From Abelmoschus esculentus (taxonomy: Eukaryota > Streptophyta > Magnoliopsida > Malvales > Malvaceae), in NCBI GenBank assembly GCA_035048815.1, contig JAUCBN010000012.1, forward strand, positions 1,560,001 to 1,624,000: DNA of 64,000 bases. The letters run 5' to 3'. The notes beneath the pieces are model-generated. The model had not been told where the DNA came from. It ran no database searches and saw only the letters and a program-made list of their open reading frames with translations. Positions 55,451 to 64,000 of this stretch are shown piece by piece. Position 1 is the first letter of the stretch, and each line of letters begins with the position of its first letter. The translations under genes were made by a program, and so were the position numbers.

Positions 55451-55750
55451 TGTCACGGACCGTGAGTCGTGACTACGCGGGACTGAGCGAGATGCTTTCT
55501 GGTGGTGCGTAAAGCTTGGGAGCGGGATAGTATTAAGAGTGTAGTACGTGCCGAGCAGCCGTCCCATCTGGGATGGGCACGCTGATCGTGCACCACACTG
55601 GTCGGGAGCTGTCCCCGCTTCCCTGATGAGCCCATGGGAGGGCGAAACCAGTAAGCATCGGAGATCGTTCAGGCTGATCCTCGGGCATGCGAGTGTCCCG
55701 AGGTGCCGCACGGGTAGATGTCCCTGCGCGAGAACTCTGACCCCGTGACA
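55451..55750 (+). repeat. Left LTR of the TRIM element
   Basis: It begins TGTCACGGACCGTGAGTCG and ends GACCCCGTGACA. The short inverted termini TGTCACGG and CCCGTGACA are typical of LTR ends. Open frames read in it are chance. Confidence 0.9.
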
Positions 55751-55752
55751 AG

Positions 55753-55764
55753 TGGTATCAGAGC
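55753..55764 (+). promoter_or_regulatory. Primer-binding site (tRNA-iMet type)
   Basis: TGGTATCAGAGC is the usual plant initiator-tRNA-Met primer site and is two bases from the LTR end. Confidence 0.85.
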
Positions 55765-55940
55765 GAGGCTGTGTGCTAGCTGTTGGGCTGACCAAGCTCC
55801 CCATGTGCTGCGGAGCGAGTCATGAGGACGAGCGTGTTAGCTCGCACCCCAAGAGAGGAGGGTGTTCGCGAGTGGGTTCTCTAGAGACGAGGACGGGTAG
55901 GCAAGAAGCCACAGCGAAAGTTCTCCGGATGGTCGAGCTG

Positions 55941-56178
55941 CAATGGGAACACCTGGTTATAGTGGCGAGGGCCATGAGGTGGTTCAATGGGAACACCTGG
56001 TTATAGTGACGAGGGCCATGAGGTGGTTTAATGGGAACACCTGGTTATAGTGGCGAGGGCCATGAGGTGGTTGCGATCTTCAATGAGAACACCTGGTTAA
56101 AAGTGTCGAGTGGCCATGAGGTGGTTGAGATCGGCAATGGGACACCTTGTTGAAGTGGCGAGTGCCATGAGGTGGTTG
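55941..56178 (+). repeat. Minisatellite inside the TRIM element
   Basis: Five tandem units start near 55941, 55985, 56029, 56081 and 56135. The consensus starts CAATGGGAACACCTGGTTAT and ends GGCCATGAGGTGGTT. The first three are about 44-45 bp and nearly identical; the last two are longer and diverged. Confidence 0.85.
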
Positions 56179-56313
56179 CAAGTAGACCTGTGCCCGACAT
56201 TGGATGGCAGCCCCAGTTAGTGGTCGAGTTTGGGAGAATTGCACACTAGTTCCTGGCACGTTTCAAGAGAAGGTCAAGAGTTTCCTCCCCATGCACGAGG
56301 GTGTGCATGAATT

Positions 56314-56326
56314 GGGTGGAGGAGAA
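56314..56326 (+). promoter_or_regulatory. Polypurine tract of the TRIM element
   Basis: GGGTGGAGGAGAA lies immediately before the right LTR, where second-strand priming takes place in LTR elements. One T interrupts the purine run. Confidence 0.7.
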
Positions 56327-56626
56327 TGTCACGGACCGTGAGTCGTGACTACGCGGGACCGAGCGAGATGCTTTCTGGTGGTGCGTAAAGCTTGGGAGCG
56401 GGATAGCATTAAGAGTGTAGTACGTGCCGAGCAGCCGTCCTATCTGGGATGGGCGCGCTGATCGTGCACCACACTGGTCGGGAGCTGTCCCCGCTTCCCT
56501 GATGAGCCCATGGGAGGGCGAAACCAGTAAGCATCGGAGATCGTTCAGGCTGATACTCAGGCATGCGAATGTCACGAGGTGTCGCACGGGTAAATGTCCC
56601 TGCAGGAGAACTTTAACCCCGTGACA
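56327..56626 (+). repeat. Right LTR of the TRIM element
   Basis: It starts TGTCACGGACCGTGAGTCG and ends TTAACCCCGTGACA. Most differences from the left LTR lie in its last 90 bases. Confidence 0.9.
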
Positions 56627-56630
56627 ACCA

Positions 56631-57279
56631 CGTCAGCCAGTTGCCGGTTTACCTTACAGAACTGTACCGAGCCACTAGTTTGATAGTTTCCGTATGTATT
56701 TCGAGAATAACAAGGCTTAAACAAGAAATATCTATTGCACCGCGAGCCGTTGCACCGCGTATTAAAGTATGGGTGTTTCTATTAAATAAAGACGAGTTGT
56801 AAATATATAACGGTGTCTGAAAATATATCTTGCAGATATCTTAAAACGTGATAAAATAAAATAAATTTAATTTTGATCGAGTAATTTAATGATTTGATGA
56901 ATATGTTTTAAGATTATTGATAAATATGGGTATAATAATAAAATATATTATATTTAAATAATAAAATATTTTTAAAAGATTACAATAACTCTAAAAACAA
57001 GCGATAAAACAAAAATGAAAGTACAAATAGGAACATTTGTAATTTTCATTTTCGAATGAAATAAATATAATTTGGTGTTGTTTTTGGAATTTTTCCTTAT
57101 TAAAAAGATAAAATAAAGGGTAATGGATAGAATTAAGCCGGGCAGAGTAAGATAATCTTTTTGATCTTTTTAAGAATTTTTTCACAATTATTTTTAAAAT
57201 TTAAATTATTTATAAATTTGTCCGTCAGTTTAATCATTTACATTTTATTTCTTAATCTTAAATTTTGATTCTATCCCTG
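56631..57279. other. Intergenic, AT-rich
   Basis: No gene or repeat was recognised between the TRIM element and the hAT-type MITE. Confidence 0.4.
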
Positions 57280-57287
57280 ATTACAAT

Positions 57288-57727
57288 TAGGGGTATAAAC
57301 GAGCCGAGTCGAGCTCGAGCAATGCTAAGCTCTGCTCGACTCGTTAAGATTTCGAGTCGAGTTCGAGTTTGAGTAATTTTAAACGAGCCTAAAAAATCTT
57401 AGCTCGACTCGTTTAGAACTCGAGTCGAGCTTTTTTCGAGCCTAATCGAGCTAAGTATTAAACGATCTTTGACCATGTTAGACTTGAGTAACTCTTATCT
57501 CTTACGTCTCATTTAAAGCCTAACGGAGAAAAAACTTTGATACACAAGTTGTGTAAACTCAAGCTTGTTAATTTTAGGTTTTTAGTATGTTAATTTAGAG
57601 TGTAAGACTTATGTCTAGGGTTTAGATTTTAAGGTTTTAAAGTATATTTTTATTTTCGAGTAGCTCATGAGCTTTTTGAGTCGAACTCGAGTAGCTCACA
57701 ATCTATCTCGTCTCATTTACGGCCCTA
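57288..57727. mobile_element. hAT-type MITE with 8-bp target duplication
   Basis: The element starts TAGGGGTATAAACGAGCCGA and ends CTCATTTACGGCCCTA, giving inverted ends of the form TAGGG..TAAA.GAG. It is flanked on both sides by ATTACAAT (57280-57287 and 57728-57735), a perfect 8-bp duplication as made by hAT transposases. Inside, GAGTCGAGCTCGAG-like words repeat in both orientations. Length 440 bp, no transposase. Confidence 0.88.
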
Positions 57728-57735
57728 ATTACAAT

Positions 57736-58967
57736 CAAACAAAATATTGAATCAATACCAGTTAATCCTTTATATTAAAAGTGTGATTTAATTAGGTTGG
57801 GAAAGGGGACCTCCCCAACTAATGAAGATTTGATGATTAAGACCCTTTACCGCTATTATTAAGGCTTGTGATTATTTGGCCTACCTAATTCCAAATTATT
57901 ATAATAACAATAAAGCTTAATTTTAAAATAAATATTTAAGTTATATATTCTTTATTTTAAATGTTTAAAGTTTTTATCAAAATATGTGTATAATGTTTAT
58001 ATTGTTATCATTGAGTCTGACTATTAACGTTTAATAAAAAAAATTATTAGCTAATAAAAATATGAAATATGATCTAATTTTTAAATATTTATTATTAAAA
58101 GAAAAATCAGAAGAAACACACTTTATTTTTTAGCGAAACTCTTGTTTTTTGATAATTTTTCTAAACTTTAAATATCTAAAAAAAATATAATTTAGTCTTT
58201 TTTTATATTAAACATCCTAGTAGTAATTATACTAATAATTTCTAGCAGGTCGCAGCCCTACGGTAGAAGAAAGCATTATAGCACTAGACCGAATTGTCCA
58301 ATAGCAGTGGGTTTTATACCTTAAACAATGCCCTTGCCTACAACTGGAGGGTTCACGTTGGGGATCCTACCGAGACTAATTTAAGACTACAAGGCATAGT
58401 ATAATATAGGAAATGCAAGCAATTAAGGTCAAATAAAAAGATAAATGGTTTTGTATATTTGACGTGGACAAAAAATATCCCAATTATGGGACAAATATAA
58501 TATGTATTCGGACAATATAAAAATTAAAGAGTTTTATAATATTAAATAATAATTTTATAATTTTTTATTTTTAAAAAAATCTTATTCACTTTTTTTATTT
58601 TATCTTTACTGTCGTAAATTTTTTCTTTTTCTATTTTTATGCTACTAATGATAGATTGATAGTACTAGTTTTAGTGTTGGTTATTGATTGTCGATATTTT
58701 TTTTGTTAATTTATTTTAATTTTAATTTTCTTTTGTGTTTTTAAAGTTAATATTTTTATCTTTATGACAATTTTTTTTATTTTTTATATTTATCTTTTGA
58801 CATGATTTTTTAATCAATTATTTTATCGCCCTTTTAATTATCATGTTGATCTATATATTTTAGATACATATTTTCTATCTTTTGACATATTTTTCTAATA
58901 TAAAACTATTTTAATTATCATGTTGATTTATCTATTTTAGACCCTCGAATTAGATTACTAGCTTACA
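57736..58967. other. Intergenic, AT-rich
   Basis: A patch near 58245-58390 is less AT-rich but I see no gene in it. Confidence 0.4.
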
Positions 58968-59146
58968 CAGGGACGGAGCTAAGATTTAGGGTTGAGGAGG
59001 CAAAACATAAATTTTTAAAAATAAGAGAATAAATTCATAAAAAATAATTTTTTGAAGAATTTAAATTGGAAAAGAAAAATATAAAAATTCTTCGGTGTGG
59101 GGTGAGAGTGATTGTCCCTCTCAAACACTATAAAGCTCCGCCCCTG
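58968..59146. mobile_element. Small hAT-type MITE
   Basis: The ends are CAGGGACGGAGCTAAG and CTTTATAGTG-type sequence closing in AAAGCTCCGCCCCTG, i.e. inverted CAGGG(A/G)CGGAGCT termini common in plant hAT MITEs. The flanks AGCTTACA (58960-58967) and AGCTTACG (59147-59154) match at 7 of 8 bases, an aged target duplication. Length 179 bp. Confidence 0.8.
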
Positions 59147-59154
59147 AGCTTACG

Positions 59155-61547
59155 GTCAATGTTCTTGTTTGTGATTGAGTTGTGATAATGATTGTGTTGT
59201 CAGTGTGTCTTATTTTTGTAATGTGTATGTTTAATGTTGTTTGTTGTTGATTTTATCATTTATCATCAAACTTTGATGATGTTGATTTTTTTAACTTTTT
59301 TTTTCTTTATATTGTGTAGTTTATAATCTAAACATATTATTTTTTTAAAAATATATATTCTAATCAAGATTTAAAGAGTTTTACGTTGTGTAACTTGATT
59401 TTATCTCGCTATATCGTATATGATTATAGAAAAAAATTAATTGGAACCGGTTAATACTAAAACATTTTAAATATACATGATTAAATTAAAACAAAAACTC
59501 ATTCAACTCAACTTGAAAAAATTTTAAATTATAAAATTAATTAATCAGTTTAACTCATTTATCTTTTTTTACTCGACTCAATCAAATATTCATCGTGAAA
59601 CAAACAATCAAGCCTAAAATGGCAGTCTAACAGGCTAACAGCTGAAACCTGGGCTGAAATTGTGCGTCCTTAATAGTACTTGGACTTTTCCCTCATGTTA
59701 TGTATTGGTTCCAAGTTTATCCACTGGACCGGTTTTCGACCAGACCCATTCCTTCCTGTCCCCAATGGCGCAACCAGAGTTCAAATCCAACAAACACTCG
59801 CGTTTTCAGTTAAAACTAAGCAATTAGGATGAGTCTACAACAGGCGTAAAACACCGCTGAATATCGTTAATATTGAATACCGCTAAACATTACTAAATTA
59901 ATTAATAAAAATTTAAAATCTCAACGACTCGGTATGTAATTAATAAAAGAGTGATAAACTCAACATATAATTAATAATTGTATGATTAGTAGTTAATAAT
60001 AGAGTATTTATTTTAGAGTATATTTTTAATTATTGAACATTGATCGCTCAATCATTCTAATGATATTATTAATACTCGAATCTGTAAACTCTAAGAATAA
60101 CAACCATTGCTTTAACCACTAAGATTAGATGGTTCGTAACCTTTTTACTTTACATCGCAAACGGTGGTATAAAAAACTAAAAAGGTACAGCCAATCGGAG
60201 TTAAAAAAATTACTTTTTTGACTTAATTATAAAATAAATATTTAAATTATATTTATTTTTATAATTAATATTTATAATATTTTTAACAATAAACATAATA
60301 TATATTTTAAAATATATTTTAAACCATCAGATATTAATTCTTTTATCACTATAAATATAAATATTGATATTTAAATTCATAATCTTTAAAAATAATAATC
60401 ATTCTTTTAATTATCAAAACAATTTATATTATTTTAAATAAAAATTTAAAACATCTATTTTAATTAAAATAAATTTAAATATATATTATAAAAAATACAT
60501 AATTTTTGCACTGATTTTATACTTTAAAACTGTCGCTCTTTGTTTTATTACATTTTTTGTATAACTATCTCCAACAAATAAAAATACTTGTTTATTTAAA
60601 AAAAATCCCTAAATTTGCACCCAATTCGTTCCTAACCCTAAATTCATTTCCATTAATTTTCCATATTACCCATTAATTGTAAATATTAAATAAAAAATAT
60701 ATATTAAATTATTTAATTATTAAATAGAAATATTCATTTTAATTTTACACATATTTGTTAGTAATTAACAATATCGCCTCTCACAAAATCCCTAACAATA
60801 ACCCTAATCTTTGTTTTTATATCATTAATCAAAGTATAATTATCCTTTCTAACAATTACCGCCGACACCCGGTAAACCGCATGGAAATCAACCGGCTAGC
60901 GGCCGTGTAATTTGCTATCCTCCCCCTGCCTTCTCCTCTTTGTATCCATCCCTATATAAATCACAATTCTTAAGCTCTTTTCAAAAAATGAACATAAAAA
61001 ACCCTGTTTCTCCAAAGCCAAAAATAATAAACAAATGGATAAATAAATTTTAATTATCGTAAAATCTCCTCTCTTCAACGTCTCTGCTACAATCACAGAG
61101 AATCCTTCGATCTGAAAAACCACAACTTCTGTTCTTGTTTGCTTAAGAACACTGGTTTTCATGTTTCTCGTTTTATTTTTTTTAGAATTTAGCCATTTAT
61201 TTTTGTTTTTATGCTTCGGAAATCAGTTTTTCATCTAGCGTGACTTTACCTGCAAGTAATGTGAATTTACTTGGGAAATTCATTTCGGTGATGATCTGTT
61301 GAGGAGGTGAGGAGATGGGAAGAAAAGAAAATTTTAGTTCGTCTGGTGATTTTCTGTTTGGTTTTTGAGATCTGCTTCGAGTTTGATTGTCTGGTTGAAA
61401 ATAACTGTGTGTTTTTGTTGATTGCAGGAATTTGTTTTTGGAGATACATCGAAGTTTGAAGCATGATTTGTTGGTGAGAATAAGGGAGAAATTTAAGAAA
61501 ATAGAGAAGAAAGAGAGCTTCTGTTTTGATTGCAAAAAGGAAAAGAG
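59155..61547. other. Intergenic and leader of the SIN3-like gene
   Basis: Up to about 60750 the DNA is AT-rich with no gene. From about 60880 the sequence becomes more mixed and is likely promoter and 5' UTR. GATTGCAG at 61420-61427 looks like an acceptor, so a leader intron is possible. Confidence 0.4.
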
Positions 61548-64000
61548 ATGAAGCGGTCTAGGGATGAGGTTTACATCGGCGTCTCTCAACTTAAAAGGCC
61601 TGTGGTTTCTTCTCGAGGAGAAGGGTAAAAATAAAACTTTTATCTTATTTTTTACATTATTATTCTTGGTCTTATTTTGTGTTTTCGTTAGGAAAGCTAC
61701 AATGAGATTAATTTTGAAATTCTTTTAAGTCAATGGCTGTCGCCGTTTTGTTTATTTTAGCAGATTTGATTAGTGTTTTTCTTTTTCCTTTTTCGTCTCT
61801 GTACAAGTTTGGTCCCGTTCATAATTGTGAATTGTCTTTTACCATTGATGACAAGATATATATTTTTTGTCTTATAAAAATTCTGGTTGGAAATATTCAT
61901 TTCCTCTAAAGGTGTTTGGAGATAGCAACAGATAGTAATATTATTTATTTTCTAGATGGGCATGTTTCTAGTTTTTCTTCTGTGAAGAGCCTGTGTAGTA
62001 TTAGATAAGGTTTTAATTTTGTGTAGAAGAGGCTAAATAACCCTAGTTGTTGATCTACCTTTTAAGGTGACAATTATATGTATATATGTATGATACTTTA
62101 ATATCATTTGGAAATATACGTGAAGATGTACTGGAAATGTTTTTTAATCTGACGATGTATTATGTTTTTGATGATAAAGCTCTGGGCAGCCACAGATGGA
62201 GGAAGGGACAGGAGCTACCCAGAAACTTACCACAAATGATGCATTGGCATATCTCAAGGCAGTTAAAGATATATTTCAAGAAAAGAGGGAGAAATATGAT
62301 GACTTTCTTGAAGTGATGAAAGACTTCAAGGCTCAAAGGTTTGATCATTATTTATTTATTTTTTTAAAATTATCTGACTTTAAGTTTTGCTCCTTATACC
62401 CTGGATCCTGGTAATGTTTGTACGAACCAATTCGTGACTTGTGGCATGCTGAATGTAGAGTTGATACTGCGGGTGTCATAGCAAGGGTGAAGGAGTTATT
62501 TAAAGGGTACAGAAACCTGATTTGGGGCTTCAACACCTTTTTGCCCAAAGGATATGAGATCACCCTCCCATTGGGGGATGAAGAGCCTCCCCAAAAGAAG
62601 CCTGTGGAGTTTGAAGAAGCTATTAATTTTGTGAACAAGATTAAGGTAGAATATGTGCCATTGCTGAATTTATAAGATCATTTTTTTTGCCTGCAACATT
62701 TCTTATCTCATTATTTGACTTTTGCAGACAAGGTTTCAGGGTGATGACCATGTCTATAAATCATTTTTAGACATTTTGAACTTGTACAGAAAAGAAAATA
62801 AGTCTATCAGTGAGGTCTATCAGGAGGTATGTTAGATTATAGTTTCCTTATTTTCTCTGCTTCTCTATTTGCATGGGATTTGTATGCTGCCTAGGTTGTT
62901 GGATTTCGGTGATCAAAAACTTTATTTCTTTATAGGTTGCTGGCCTTTTCCAGGAGCATCCAGATTTACTTTCGGAGTTCACTCATTTTCTGCCTGATAA
63001 CTCAGCAACAGCCTCTAATCATTATGCTTCCTCTGGTAGAAACTCTGTTCCCCGAGACAGGAGCTGTGCTATGCCTGGAATGTGTGCAGTGCCTGCTGAC
63101 AAGGTTTGTTTGAGCCTGATCCTTAAGTAACTTATGATTACTTGTCGACAATCAAGCTAAGGTTTGATTTATGAGAATATCTGGCAGAAAGATAGGAGTA
63201 CAGCTGTGCTGTCTGGCTGTGATCTTAGCATGGAACACGCTGATCCAGACCATGATAGAGTTATGATGAAAACTGAAAAAGAGCAAAGAAGGCACGGTGA
63301 AAAAGAAAGGGACGATATGGAAGACAGACATAGGAGAGACCAAGAACAGGGTGATCGAGACTTTAAAGTTGATGAAAACAGAGACTTCAACATGCAGTTT
63401 CCACATAAACGGAGTGGAAAACCTGCTCGTAGGAGTGAAGAATCAGGTGTTGAGCAATCCCAGCAAACTGGGGACGGTCTTGCATATGATGATAAAAATG
63501 TAATGAAAAGTGAGTTTTCTGCTCCTCAGTTAAACATTATAGAAAAATCTATGGTTGACAATGATAAAACATGTATAGGTGCTTATCTTTCTATCGTATA
63601 CAATATACTTTTGTCCTCATATGAACTTAATATCTGTCCTGGGGTCTGCTACCATGCTCATTGACAAATTTGTTCTTGATTTAAATTCCTTTGTTTTTGC
63701 TTACTTTTTCCTGGAAGTATCAAGAGGGATATAGTATTCGTGTGAATATCAATGGTTTTCCTGAATGGATGTTATAACTGATGGCAACTCTCATCTGTAT
63801 GATTTCTTGTGAAAAACTTGGTATTGTAAAATTTTCTAATTTTTATAATTGCCTTTTGATTTTCTCATGTTTCTTTGAATTACATCATTCCATATCAGGT
63901 GCTTATAATCAGGAGTTTGCCTTCTGTGATAAAGTGAAAGTGAAGTTAAGAAATCCTGAGCATTATCAGGAATTTTTGAGGTGCCTTCATCTCTATAGCA
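61548..64000 (+). CDS. SIN3-like transcriptional co-repressor (3' partial)
   Basis: SIN3 proteins scaffold histone deacetylase complexes through paired amphipathic helix (PAH) domains. Visible exons are 61548-61624, 62180-62338, 62459-62645, 62728-62826, 62936-63103, 63188-63578 and 63899 to beyond the window. They join in frame from MKRSRDEVYIGVSQLKRPVV. PAH1 spans exons 2-3 (NDALAYLKAVKDIFQEKREK, YDDFLEVMKDFKAQRVDTAG). PAH2 spans exons 3-5 (FEEAINFVNKIKTRFQGDDH, FLDILNLYRKENKSISEVYQ). A Lys/Glu/Asp/Arg-rich linker fills exon 6, and PAH3 starts in exon 7 (FCDKVKVKLRNPEHYQEFLR). Which of the several plant SIN3-like paralogues it is cannot be decided from this part. Confidence 0.92.

Larger units (their letters stand above)
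55451..56626 (+). mobile_element. Complete TRIM-type LTR retrotransposon
   Basis: Two direct LTRs of 300 bp (55451-55750 and 56327-56626) start TGTCACGGACC and end CCCGTGACA, so they have TG...CA termini. A primer-binding site TGGTATCAGAGC, complementary to initiator tRNA-Met, lies two bases inside the left LTR, and a purine tract GGGTGGAGGAGAA ends directly at the right LTR. The internal region is 576 bp with no protein-coding capacity, so movement would depend on proteins from another element. The LTRs differ at roughly 14 positions by eye (about 95% identity), so insertion is not very recent. The element is far more GC-rich than its surroundings. Flanks carry a four-base repeat ACCA. Confidence 0.92.

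Noticed and set aside
55941..56178. CRISPR-like array (regular repeats)
   Set aside because: Units are directly adjacent with no spacers, lie within a plant LTR element, and the genome is eukaryotic.
55436..56624. Several open frames of 60-122 codons in GC-rich DNA
   Set aside because: They lie in the LTRs and interior of the TRIM element, occur in both LTRs, and are chance frames in GC-rich sequence.

Overview
This is nuclear DNA of a eudicot plant. The genes have many short introns with GT-AG boundaries, the intergenic DNA is very AT-rich, and the families are plant-specific (JAGGED-type zinc finger, CLE peptide, BIR pseudokinase, DUF569, LRK10-like kinase, TORTIFOLIA-like protein). Protein style and repeats would fit Malvaceae such as cotton, but that is inference.

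Left third (1-24.4 kb). A 5'-truncated monoacylglycerol-lipase-type hydrolase is followed by a decayed IST1-like ESCRT gene (start codon lost, in-frame stop, frameshift) with a Ty3/gypsy integrase remnant in an intron. After about 5 kb of repeat-rich DNA comes a JAGGED homologue on the minus strand. Its start codon is split by an intron and a later intron has a GC donor. A small conserved protein of unknown function lies beside it; from memory the same pair is adjacent in Arabidopsis. A PTST2-like starch-granule-initiation protein (coiled coil plus CBM48) closes this part.

Middle (24.4-44 kb). This part is rich in broken genes: a DnaJ C-terminal exon, two DUF569 copies (one frameshifted, one fragment), a decayed exocyst EXO84 copy and a TIR-NBS-LRR remnant. 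Intact here are an intronless LRK10-like receptor kinase, a bHLH79-like transcription factor, and a tRNA-Arg(TCT) with a disrupted T stem.

Right third (44-64 kb). A CLE25-like peptide gene whose mature peptide has Asn where His is normal lies next to a BIR3-like receptor pseudokinase. Then come a TORTIFOLIA1-like microtubule protein, a complete 1.18-kb TRIM-type LTR element, two hAT-type MITEs with target-site duplications, and the 5' part of a SIN3-like co-repressor gene that runs off the end.

The genes form no operon-like system; they are independent plant genes. What links them is inherited gene order (JAG with its neighbour; PTST2, DUF569, BIR3 and TORL3; CLE with BIR) and heavy colonisation by small non-autonomous elements, including one CCCTAAA-rich family present in at least six copies. 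No wholly new system was found. The best leads are the variant CLE peptide beside a BIR gene, the split JAG start codon, and the mutated tRNA.
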